This document shows, in pieces, positions 27,940 to 38,759 of a stretch of DNA of 64,000 nt. This DNA comes from Hormiphora californensis (taxonomy: Eukaryota; Ctenophora; Tentaculata; Cydippida; Pleurobrachiidae). Numbering within the stretch: the first letter of the stretch is position 1; each line of letters starts with the position of its first letter. A model generated the notes under the pieces. It did no database searches. It was given only the letters and a program-made list of their open reading frames with translations, and was not told the origin of the DNA. A program made the translations under genes and the position numbers. The DNA lies in the NCBI GenBank assembly GCA_020137815.1, contig CM035354.1, positions 7,063,987 to 7,127,986 of the forward strand, written 5' to 3'.

Positions 27940-30900
27940 ATGTCTATTGTCGAGGAGTCCCTACCAGATTATGAGGCAGTTGGGGAGCTCGGGGAACCTC
28001 CAACCTACCAGAATACTGAGTCAGCTGCCGGATACAGGTAGGGAGAGATAAAGAGATACTGGGTCAGAGGATCCAGAAATAGAAATTGGAAGTTAGGGGA
28101 GATTTAACCCTTTGAGGACCATAACGATTGGCCGAACAGAATTTTTTAATTTTTTGTGGAGAAGGTCAGGAGAATAGTCTAAGATTATACGAAAAGGGTT
28201 TACTGAAATCGGGTTTTTACTTTTTGTGTTATGACATGGGTCATATATGACCCAGTGGTACTTATATGGTACAAAAAGGTTAGAGACGTCCTGTGTGAGC
28301 TATACTGTTATCAGGGACATAAAAACAGGCTCATTGGTGTACTAGAGGCATGACTAAACTGTTACAACCGGAATATTACGTCTCAGACGGTTTTTTACCT
28401 GATTTGGGTCATATATGACCCAGTGGGCCGTTTGGGAAAATTTCAATGATATTGCCGAAAACTAATGAGTTTCGCTATTTCAACACAAAATAAGCATTTG
28501 AAAGTTATTAATATGCTATATAATGATTGTTTAACCATTCAAATTAGATATCATGCGAATATTTACTATATTTGGGTCATATATGACCCAGTGGGTCGTA
28601 TAGGAAAAAATCATACTTCGGATTCAAAAACTCAAATTTCAATCTTTATTTGATGTACAACCAATTACTCGTATCAATACAAATCCAATCAATAATAGTC
28701 CAATCATTCTAACTGATGGTGATGATAAAAACAGTTTCGCTTTTGGGTCAGACAGAACACCCTCCCTTTACAACCACTAGCCGAACAACCAATATAGGTT
28801 TTCTTGTTCGATTTGCAAACATTGCACCTACGCCTCTGATCGAGGTAAACTGGAAGATGGCTCCCAGAAAGATCCGTCTTTCTTAACCTGTTGCAATGGG
28901 AATGCCCGTTCTATACAACTAAAGCCCTCAACTATACCTCTACAAACTGCCAAACGAAACTCTTTCGACGTTTCAGTTTTGTTTGGATGGATGACCTGGT
29001 AAGCTATTCGTGAGTTCATGAGTGATTGATCCATAAAACTAAACACTAGTCTGAGATAGTACCTGTGTTTCGACCTCCTATCAGTTCCACAAGTAATAGA
29101 CAGTCTGTCGTGCAAGTCGACTCCCCCATATAGGCATTGTAGGACTTGATCACTTCTGGGCATGGAAAGGACGTCTTTGTTGCCTTCCCCTTCACTCTTC
29201 TCAGGACTGTTTCGACTTTTTCACAGCCATTGGCGCTTGTAATGACATGAACAGGCGTATTGTCAATCCATTTTACCACGTTTCTTGCCGTAGATGCTAT
29301 TGCAGATGCGGCAGGTGACCGGAATATCTTCATCTCTCCACGTGACATGTCCTTATCTGCAGGAAACGATGGCATTCCTTTTCGACCTGCTGAAACTACC
29401 CCGCTATAATAGATACCATTCTCGAGAAGATGCGAGAGTAAAACTGGTTACCTTTATCAATTTGCCTTATACACGGGACGGAAAGAATCACCTAAGCTGG
29501 GGCTAGGCGAATCTGTTGTTGTTAGTCTCACAGAATCTCTGAAGGACACCTGGGTCAACGTGTACGCCAACAACTACTTCTCAACCCCCGCCCTAGTCCT
29601 CAATCTTCTCGAGAATGGTATCTATTATAGCGGGGTAGTTTCAGCAGGTCGAAAAGGAATGCCATCGTTTCCTGCAGATAAGGACATGTCACGTGGAGAG
29701 ATGAAGATATTCCGGTTACCTGCCGCATCTGCAGTAGCATCTACGACAATAAACGTGGTAAAATGGATCAACAACAAGGCTGTTCATGTCATTACAAGCT
29801 GGGAAAAGTCGAAACAGTCCAGAGAAGAGTGATGGGAAAGGCAACAAAGACGTCCTTTCCATGCCCAGAAGTGATCAAATCCTACAATTCCTATATGGGG
29901 GGAGTCGACTTGCACGACAGACTGTCTATTACTTGCGAAACTGATAGGAGGTCGAAACGCATGTACTATCTCAGACTAGTGTTTAATATTATGGATCAAT
30001 CACTCATGAACTCACGAATAGCTTACCAGGCCATCAATCCAAACAAAACTGAAACTCCGAAAGAGTGGTTGTAAAGGGAGGGGTTCTGTCTGACTCAAAA
30101 GCGAAACTGTTTTATCATCACCATTAGTTAGAATGATTGGACTATTATTGATTGGATTTGTATTGATACGAGTAATTGGTTGTACATCAAATAAAGATTG
30201 AAATTTGAGCTTTTGAATCCGAAGTATGATTTTTTCCTATACGACCCACTGGGTCATATATGACCCAAATCTAGTAAATATTCCCATGATATCTAATTTG
30301 AATGGTTAAACAATCATTATATAGCATATTAATAACTTTCAAATGCTTATTTTGTGTTGAAATAGCGAAACTCATTAGTTTTCGGCAATATCATTGAAAT
30401 TTTCCCAAACGGCCCACTGGGTCATATATGACCCAAATCAGGTAAAAAACCGTCTGAGACGTAATATTCCGGTTGTAACAGTTTAGTCAAGCCTCTAGTA
30501 CACCAATGAGCCGGTTTTTATGTCCCTGATAATAGTGTAGCTCACACAGGACGTCTCTAACCTTTTTGTACCATTTAAGTACCACTGGGTCATATATGAC
30601 CCAATTTTTGAAATCGCTATAGCTCAGTCAATTTTTAATATTTTTTGATGCGGCTTTTTTCTTGCAGTTCTAGTTGGTCTTCTTCTAAAGTGTTTAAGAT
30701 TATAGAAAATTCGTAGGAGGCATTTAGAAATGGCATCAAAAGTTAAAAAATGACCAAAATGAACATCATTTGGACCCAATTATCTAAACCTTAACATCAA
30801 TGATTGCGCATGAAACTTGGATTTTTAGGTAGAGAAATGTCTAAACTATCGTTTAGGCTTTAGTTTGGGATCAAAAGTTAATCCTGAAGCTGGGAAATCA

Positions 30901-32743
30901 GTCTTTAGTGCAATGGGTCATATATGGCCTGTGGTCCTCAAAGGGTTAAGTGATGACTTGTGGATATAGTAGGGACGATAGGGATAGTGTCAAGTCGGAT
31001 CATGGATCTAGGAAAAAGCGGTTTCCATGGAAAGGGGTGTATGAGGCGATAGTAAAGCTAAAGCACGTCTGTAAATTTCAGGACAAAGTTTGACAGGAAT
31101 ATCCCGGTGTTTGAGGAAGAGAACCTTCCACCAACATATGAATCCATCTTTGGACAGATTAGAGAGGAATGGCTGACGGCTGAAAACTTTACAGAGTTTC
31201 TGAAAAATGCAGGTGAATTTATACCCCCTGCAGCAGGCCTATAGTTCTGTAGCACTGACCGCCTGTATAAAATCCGCTACTACTCTTTCTGGCGTCGCCA
31301 GAATCAATTTTGATCGGGTCAGCGCTGCTACTTGCTAGACAGCTAATTCCGCTTTTTATTAGTCTTCACTCTTCAAAAGTTAATTCATAAAACGGAATCA
31401 ATTCCAATTCTCTAAAACCTCTCAATTTCAGGTCGTATATTGTTGGCATCCCTTGCCTGTACTCTGATCCTATTCTTCCTTCTCATCCTCCCCATAGCAT
31501 ACATTGTAATTGGCTACATGTATCTCAACCAGTGCCCTATTAACAGGTCTGTGTGAATTAATAAGAGCGGTTGCCATGGGCTTGAACCCCTGCCATTGTT
31601 CTCTAAGTATTTGCAACACCACTACTAAAACAGTCAATCAATAGTAATGAACCTACGTGCCCTATACTTTAACCACACCCCTCACAGATGGATTCCGATA
31701 TATTTGATTGTAGCTGGTATCCTGGGTCTAGTACAGAATGCCCTCATGCTTTTCAGACGATGTGTCCCCCCAAATGTAAGTGTTACCATGGTTACCACCC
31801 CCGTGTGTTGCTACCTGTCGTCATGGTTACCCCAAACCATAGACCACGTACATGTGCTCCAGCTCTGCCAACCATATGTCACATTGTTTGTTCTTCGAGA
31901 AACGCTGTTAACAGCTCTATAACCCAGCTTCACCCTATGTTGAGAAAAAAAAATACTCAACAATACACACTGTGTTTCAGTATGTGGGCTGTATGATATG
32001 CTACGTGGTGTGTGAGGTGGTTGTGGCGATAGTGGCCCTCATTTGGTTTCTCATCGGAACCTACTGGGTCTACAGCATTCTATTCGAAGTAAGTATTATG
32101 TCAACAAATACCGTTGTTCGATCCCTATTCCATGCCCCTTTGTTCATCGCTTTCCCCTTTTTTATTCATCCCTGTATGAATTATTGGTTTAGAAAGTAGG
32201 TGTGGATCTCGTTTTGACTACCTCCCCCCCAGGTTTGCTTCAACAAATATGATGGACACTGTTACTGTAACTCCGTGTGTTACTGGTTTGCCTTTGTAAT
32301 GATAACGCTATCCTATATTCTTATTAGTAAGTGGTAGAGGGGAGCTGTGAGGGATGCTTCCTGGCCGGGGATCCAATACTGATTTTAATTCCAAACTACT
32401 CCAACATATAATTATGCATAACATTCTCCTAACAACACCCCTCCTTCTCCCCACAGTTATAATCCTGATATCGGTTTGTGTGGTGTTGGCGATCAGTTGG
32501 CAGCACTTTGATCGACCCCAAATAGAGCCCGCTCCGTATGGGGAGGCCGAGTATGAAGAGGTAGTGCGGAACAGACAGGCATCAGAGGGAAGGGGAGGGT
32601 TACCACCCGAACAAACCCCACCACCACCACCAGGGGATCTGGTGGGGTTGTTGAGGTCTGCAGAGGGGTTGGGGACTTTGAGGAGGTATAACAGTACCTC
32701 ACAGCGGACTGAACAGTCAGAAATGACGCCCGATCCACCATGA
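27940..32743 (+). CDS. Four-pass membrane protein with N-terminal PPxY motifs (TMEM272-like)
   Basis: Exons 27940-28037, 31082-31212, 31432-31546, 31688-31775, 31981-32088, 32233-32326 and 32457-32743 join in phase and give 306 residues. The cytosolic N-terminus holds two PPTY motifs (EPPTYQN and LPPTYES), which are WW-domain ligands of the sort bound by NEDD4-type ubiquitin ligases. Four hydrophobic segments follow: LLASLACTLILFFLLILP, IYLIVAGILGLVQNALML, MICYVVCEVVVAIVALIWFL and a last one split over exons 6 and 7 (FAFVMITLSYILIIILISVC). A Cys-rich loop (KYDGHCYCNSVCYW) precedes TM4. The tail is acidic, then Pro-rich (PPPPPG). The shape and TM spacing resemble the TMEM272 family; assignment by memory only. 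Intron 1 carries a piggyBac derivative. Confidence 0.7.
28704..29395 (-). pseudogene. piggyBac transposase 3' part, left arm
   Basis: Frame-broken minus-strand sequence reads KGMPSFPADKDMSRGE, then KTSFPCPEVIKSYNAYMG, VDLHDRLSITCGTDRRSK, YYLRLVFSFMDQSLMNSR, and ends in a Cys-rich domain (RRRCNVCKSNK and IGCSASGCKGRVFC) with a TGA stop at 28704-28706. Order and motifs are those of DDE_Tnp_1_7 transposases with their C-terminal zinc-binding domain. A frame change near 29070-29120 and the missing N-terminal two thirds make it non-functional. Confidence 0.8.
29451..30075 (+). pseudogene. piggyBac transposase 3' part, right arm
   Basis: Plus-strand sequence begins slightly further upstream in the protein (GLGESVVVSLTESL, VYANNYFSTPALVLNLL) and continues through SYNSYMGGVDLHDRLSIT to LMNSRIAYQAINPNKTE. 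The normally conserved Asp of the xxDNYF motif is Asn here (YANNYF). Frame breaks occur near 29500 and 29815. A deletion after KTETPKE removes the start of the Cys-rich domain, leaving its last codons (about 30070-30130) out of frame. Confidence 0.8.
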
Positions 32744-32767
32744 GCATCATGCTCATGGCGGATCGGG
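32729..32767. repeat. Long hairpin overlapping the stop codon
   Basis: CCCGATCC-A-CCATGAGCA, a TCA loop, then TGCTCATGG-C-GGATCGGG forms a 17-bp stem with one A-C mismatch. The TGA stop of the four-pass protein gene (32741-32743) is inside the left arm, so the hairpin would also form in the mRNA at the end of the reading frame. It could be a small hairpin insertion that supplied the present stop. Confidence 0.7.
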
Positions 32768-33165
32768 TTGGTTACCATAGTAACCGATGCAGAGAAGTGC
32801 TCATTCAAAAATCAGAATGTGCTATTATGTTGTGTAAGTTTGTCAGAGAGGTGATTTAATATATATTGTCTGGGGCTTCTGACCTGATATCTGAGTGCAT
32901 TATATGTTGGGTTGCATGTTGATTGTAGTTCAGATAAAGTTTATATATTGCTTTGTTAGGAGTGGAATGCGGAATGTTGATCATTCATGTTCCGTTGATT
33001 TTTGTATTGTGATTGTTTCCAGAAATCCAAAAATTCGTTTTTTAATTACGGGAATTTCTTAAAATTGTGTGCATCAAATAATTTTCACGCATCACAGAGC
33101 TCTAATATAAAAAGTGTTCACTGTTAGTGCTGCATGAATCACTGTTCATAGCGGCGTTACCATGG

Positions 33166-36100
33166 CTACCCAATGAGAGGCCTTCGTTTCAGCTCTGTAG
33201 ACAGCTCCACCTGGACCGTCACAAAGTCAAAGTCTGCTACTTCCAGCACCACGTTCCGGGCTTCTTCGATCTTTCGGTTTGGTGAGGCGTCTGATACTGA
33301 AAATATATTCAGAATTGAGTTAGGATGCAAAATTGAGTTAGGATCTACACCACCTTGATTTCTAACTCTTTCTAACTCACTACTCACTATACCCCCTCCC
33401 GCGTAACTGTATTTAGTGAACAGCACATCGACCGTCGAATATATGCCACCAAATTTAGTTTGGTTCTAAGTTTTATTGGTTTTCATATTTTCAAAATGTC
33501 CGCCTAGTCTCTCCGACTTTACAAAGACAGTGAACAGCTAATATTAGGGGTGACTAAGAACTAGTTCACCTAAATACAAGCTGCCAAACAAAATACACAT
33601 CATATCTCCTGATTCGTGATGTCAAATAGTATGAACAGTGACAACTGACAACTCATACCAACGGAAAGGTGAACGGTTAGGGCGTTTCGGTCCATGGTTA
33701 GTGCCCAAATGTGCAGACTGTGTAGGTCGATAACTCCGGGGATGGACCTCAACCTACCCTCGATCTCCTCCCTGTCTATATCTGCTGGTGTTCCTGGAGA
33801 TAAGGGGTATTGTATAGTCTTAGAGATATAATGGGGGTTGGGGTGGGTGTTCCTGGAGACAAGGGGGTTACAGTAAGGATAATGATTGTGTACATGGCAT
33901 GCGGGTCAAACTTAGTTATGTTAATTTTGTTACTTTTCAATATCAACGTTGAACTAAATGAAAATCATGTTGCACTGTCAAGATACCTTCCATGAGGACA
34001 GACAGAGCATCCTTTAGAATGTTGATGGTAGTAAACAGCACCAGGATGGCAAAGAGAAAGGTGCAGATAGGGTCAACTATCTTCCAGTCAGGCTGAGGTT
34101 AAAAGATTAGAATGAAATATGGAGGGGCCGGTACCAGTCAATAGAAGTAGAACCGAGAAGAATGGTTAAAACCGACCCCCCAAATCGATTTTAAAATCAA
34201 GTGCCAATAGAACCAAGTTAATGTTATTTGTTAGTTAATAATTTAATTTCAGTTAGCTATCTACCCTGATTCGGATGATAATTGCTGCAACAAGGACTCC
34301 AATACTTTGAATAAAGTCTCCAACAACGTGAATGAATGCCGCCCTTACATTTATATTCACCCTTGGTGCACCCTGCAGGGAAATAAAGAATTTAGTAACG
34401 TGATTAAACTGCAATTATTGATAGTATATTGAGAATGAAAACTAAAACTAAACTCTGTGTGAAGCAGTTCATTAATTCACCTGTTCGGGGGAGGGAGCGT
34501 TACAGCTCATGATGTCCTCTGGCATTAACACCCACCCCATTCTGCAAACAATATTGAGATGAAATTATAACGAGAAGTTTTGTTCAAGCTCCAGAAAACT
34601 CCGTCACCAAATAATGGTGTAATCAGTTACAAGTTGGAGTACTTACTCACATGTGTATTTTTTTTGCTTTTTATTGACTAAAGATTGGCATGGCAAGATA
34701 CAAAGACACTTACACTGCATTTACACAGACTCCCAGGATGGCCGTTATAAGCATGGGAGTGGGTTCCAAATCGTAGTCAGGGTTGAAGAGTCGCCCAATC
34801 GCCAGGTATATCAGAACTCCCGTGATTACCCAGATAGTAAAAACGGACAAAACTGCGCCAATCACCTCTTGGTAGGGATAATATATGGGATATAAGCATG
34901 TGTATTAGAGAACTAAACTAGAAACATATATTCAGGCACTATGTTACTTATCAAAAAGTTATTGTTTTAAATGGGTTTTAAATAAGATAAGATTTAATAA
35001 TAATAATTAATCAATTAATCATAATATGTATACGGTATATTATACCTGCTCTCAGCCAGGCGAATGTCATCCGTTTAGTAGGAGGCTGTTTGGCGATCCA
35101 GATGGCAACAATTGAAATGGTGTAACTAACGAAGTCTATTGTCATGTGGGAGGCATCTGTGAATATCGCCAGAGAGTTGGAAAAATACCCACCTGAAATA
35201 TGTTTGGTTTATCAAAAGCAAGGGGAAAAGTTCGTGTTTGCTGGTTCAAGGCCGGGTATTGGGTAAACATAATAAGGTTTTGACTCATTTTGTCACCCAT
35301 ATCTCCTATCCGGAAAAGAAGGAACAACCCGGAACAACGATTGTAGGACAAAAACACTCTCCCTATATTCTGTTTTATCCTGAACGTACCGAGGGCCTCA
35401 GCGATTGTGAATAAAAGACATATTGCAGATGCCAAAAGTAGCTTGTTACGAGCTGCGTTTGTTGTAGGTAGCCTCTCAACGTGTGTCAAACAGTCAGAAA
35501 TGCTCTCCTGACTACCGTCCTGAGATTTTAGAGGATTTTAGAAGATAATGAACCCTATCCAAGGGTGTCGTTTCAATGTTTTTTAATTTTAAAAGATATT
35601 GGACCCAAGTCGTTTAATATTTGATGGTCCGATGACCAATAGTTTGATTGAATTTAAGATTCAATCGGACAGCTACAATTCTATATACTTGAAGTATTAT
35701 TAGAGTTTGATATATTCTTATCTGATGTCAACAAATTATCTAGCAGTTAGTAAACCTACTAATGATTAGTAGGGTAAGCAGCTGGGGTAGTTTGGCCCAC
35801 CGGGTAAAGTGGCCCATGTATGGGGCAAAGTGGCCCTAGTTATTACATGTGGTCACGTGACTTTTTCTCCAGCGGAGACCTGCTCGTTCTGTTCCGAATT
35901 TTCGCTTTAAAACTGCTGTCATTTCTGTTTGGGTTGGCCGATTTTAATTTTGCAAAAACTGCCAGTTAGGCTTTATAATTCTCTAAAACGTGGTATAAAA
36001 ATTTTGAAGAAATTGGCATTTTTGTTGTCTTAATTGTCAATTAAGTGAAATCGGGGCGAATATGGCCCACTCTCCAGTCTCCGGGGCAAAGTGGTCCGGT

Positions 36101-36709
36101 CTGGGGCAAAGTGGCCCACCTCTAGGACCAATGAAATGGCGCCTGCAATACCACGTGACATTGGAATGCACAAAAATGTAGTCCAGACGGTCAAATTGGG
36201 GGCAAAGTGGCCCATGTTCCGGTGCAGAACATGGGCCACTTTGCCCCTAATTTGATCGTTTCGTCTAACAACACCAGGCACGTGATAAAATCGAGCAATG
36301 CTATTGGCTTGGGCCACTTTGCCCCGGTGCAAATTTTCCAAAAAACGCCTCACCAAATTATTTGAATTGATTAATTAACCCATTAAATAAAACTTGTAGA
36401 TTTTAAAATTTAGCTCGGCTGAAAGGAAAAGGTTTCATTGTATTGGATAGCCTATATAATTTTTTTCTTCCTGCTGTATATATTGCGTATTTGAGAACCT
36501 AAAACGTTAAAAATGGGCCACTTTCGCCCCAGCTTACCCTAGACATCTAATAGACCTACGTTAAAATATTTAGTTGGTCCAAATGCTACTCGGTTGTGGC
36601 CATTATTAGATATTGCCGTGTAATCTTGTTGAGTAAGGGGTGGAGAAGGGGAGAGAGACGAGTAATCAGCATGTCCGTTCGGAGTTAGTAGGAGTCGTTC
36701 CGCACTCAT
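33166..36709 (-). CDS. Cation diffusion facilitator, ZnT/SLC30A type zinc transporter
   Basis: Exons 36709-36560, 35519-35390, 35192-35046, 34867-34714, 34541-34481, 34372-34265, 34092-33987, 33793-33659 and 33296-33166 join in phase to give 373 residues. The six-helix order matches the CDF family. TM2 has [11 protein letters not shown] and TM5 has [11 protein letters not shown], the two HxxxD metal sites. [19 protein letters not shown] is TM3. The C-terminal cytosolic domain contains [14 protein letters not shown], the usual dimer/metal domain. The TM4-5 loop is short and lacks a His-rich stretch. It resembles the vesicular ZnT2/3/4/8 group, which loads Zn2+ into vesicles by proton exchange; the exact subgroup is uncertain. 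The gene is complete, and intron 1 holds a foldback element. Confidence 0.85.
35771..36540. mobile_element. Foldback element with internal GGGGCAAAGTGGCCCA repeats
   Basis: The ends AGGGTAAGC-AG-CTGGGG (35771) and GCCCCAGCTTACCCT (36526-36540) are inverted. Inside, variants of GGGGCAAAGTGGCCCA recur about eight times in both orientations. A 31-bp near-perfect hairpin (36187-36256) sits in the right half. No coding content. It lies entirely in intron 1 of the zinc transporter gene. Probably a MITE; the family is unknown. Confidence 0.7.
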
Positions 36710-37299
36710 GGTGACAGGTTGAGCACACTAAATTGTAGTCAAAAAGGGGTCAATTACACACTGACAATCAGATGTCACGTACTATACATAGTACAACTAG
36801 GAACTAAACTGGTTTATAATAACTGGCCCGGCACTGCGTCATCACGATATATCCGACACTATATAACTTGGCAAAACAACATGCCTGCACATCAATAGCT
36901 ACTGTATCAACAGCGTTATATAATTCATTTTATTGTTGTGATTTACTGTTACTATCTAACTGTTCATTCTGAATATTGAAAAATGGGAATTGAGTGGGCA
37001 TGGCGCGGGTGCGATGAGACAGGGACGAGCAAGGTGATGTCTACAATTATTCATTAACAGTGTTATCGCTTTTGTTTCAAGCTTCACAATTATTCTAACA
37101 GGATAAGAACTGAAATGCAAATAATATATGTGATATACAAACGGAACTAAAATATATGGTACTTGTATTATAGTTGTAGGTACTAGGTAGTGGTGCACAC
37201 ACGTCACTCCCAGCAAAATAAACAGAACTACCATACAAGTAATGTTGCTAAGATGTGTGGTGGCAGTGACACAAATATTGAAGAAATGTGATCAAGACA

Positions 37300-37302
<3 letters not shown>

Positions 37303-37351
<49 letters not shown>
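37303..37351. repeat. (GA)n microsatellite
   Basis: About 24 GA units, upstream of the zinc transporter. Confidence 0.95.
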
Positions 37352-37355
<4 letters not shown>

Positions 37356-37589
37356 AGAAGGAAGCTATTATAGCAGATAACAATCCTAATTCCTATGATA
37401 TTGCTTTTTCATACATCATGATCATTCAAGATACAAGATACATGATAAGAGACAAGGAAATAAAGTATAAACGGAGCTGCGGCCGAGGTGCACCATCAAA
37501 ACCGCCAAAAATTTTGACATGACATTTTATAATTCATACCCCCTAGGGCGAGTCAACCATCTTTACCTCAATCTCTCACTCTCACCATC

Positions 37590-37757
<168 letters not shown>

Positions 37758-38759
37758 CCGTAAAGGGGAGGGGGCAAGAAATGAACCTTTTAAAGATGCA
37801 CTAGTTCCTAGTGCACCTCGCGTTGCTTGGAAGGCGAGGGACGACAGTAACGCAACGAGTGGTTATCGTATATGTGGCTAAATTACTAATTAGCGTCCAT
37901 GGGGTTATAATTGGGTCTCTCCCTGTTAAACACTCCTTAGATAAGTTGGGCTCTCTGTATACCCCCTCTCTCTCTCTCACGGTCACCATCTTAGATAAGA
38001 TAAGGAATGGCCTAACACCGTGTATAGGCCGGAAATTCCAGTGACCTACTGGATTTTTCAAGAACCTACAGTGTTCTGATTAAACCTCCTTCTTCCTTAT
38101 CCAGCCTTTATATGGGAAAATTAAATATGACGCCCACTGATGATGTCCGTTTGTCGCGTGACGGTTGTACAAACATTGTAATACGAAATTAGTATGTAAA
38201 AAGGAAAACAATACCGCTCGGTTGTCAAACTCAAATAAGGCGGAATCTTCTGTGAACAAACTATTTGGCAACCATCTTATTTTCCTTTCGGTATATCCAG
38301 TGCCTTTTCGAGGTGTTTTGTTATTATTTTGGATTATACAGCGATCTTGGATTTTTGCCAACGTTGGCAAGTTCTCATGTTTAATTTATCCTGTCCCTGA
38401 AACAAGCAACAAGGCGAGAACTTGAAACATTTGATATTCCGATCCCCCGAGAAAGAACAATTATTTGCGAATTAAAAAAACACTTGCGACTCACATATAA
38501 ATCGATATTGAAATGGCAGCTCTATAAAAGCAATACAAATGAAGAATATAATCATTTTATTACAAATATAACATCTCTTGTTCCATTCGCAGAACGGGGC
38601 ACGGAAATGAAATCTTCACAAAGAGTTTGTAGAATTCTACAATTCTCTTTATAGAGAGTGGATCTGTACAAAACAGTGCTGTCATTCGCAGTTTATTTAC
38701 ACAATTATAAAGACTAAAACAAAGTGGGCACCCAATTACTCAAAATATCTAGAGTTTAA

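Larger units (their letters stand above)
28104..30949. mobile_element. Palindromic piggyBac-family element
   Basis: TTAA target duplications (28104-28107 and 30946-30949) flank perfect 13-bp terminal repeats CCCTTTGAGGACC and GGTCCTCAAAGGG. Each arm carries three copies of the 16-bp palindrome GGGTCATATATGACCC (near 28239, 28406, 28565 and 30243, 30419, 30588), possibly transposase binding sites. The arms are inverted copies of the same transposase 3' part meeting near 29.4-29.6 kb. The whole unit is thus one large foldback derived from a single piggyBac end. It sits in intron 1 of the four-pass protein gene. Confidence 0.9.
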
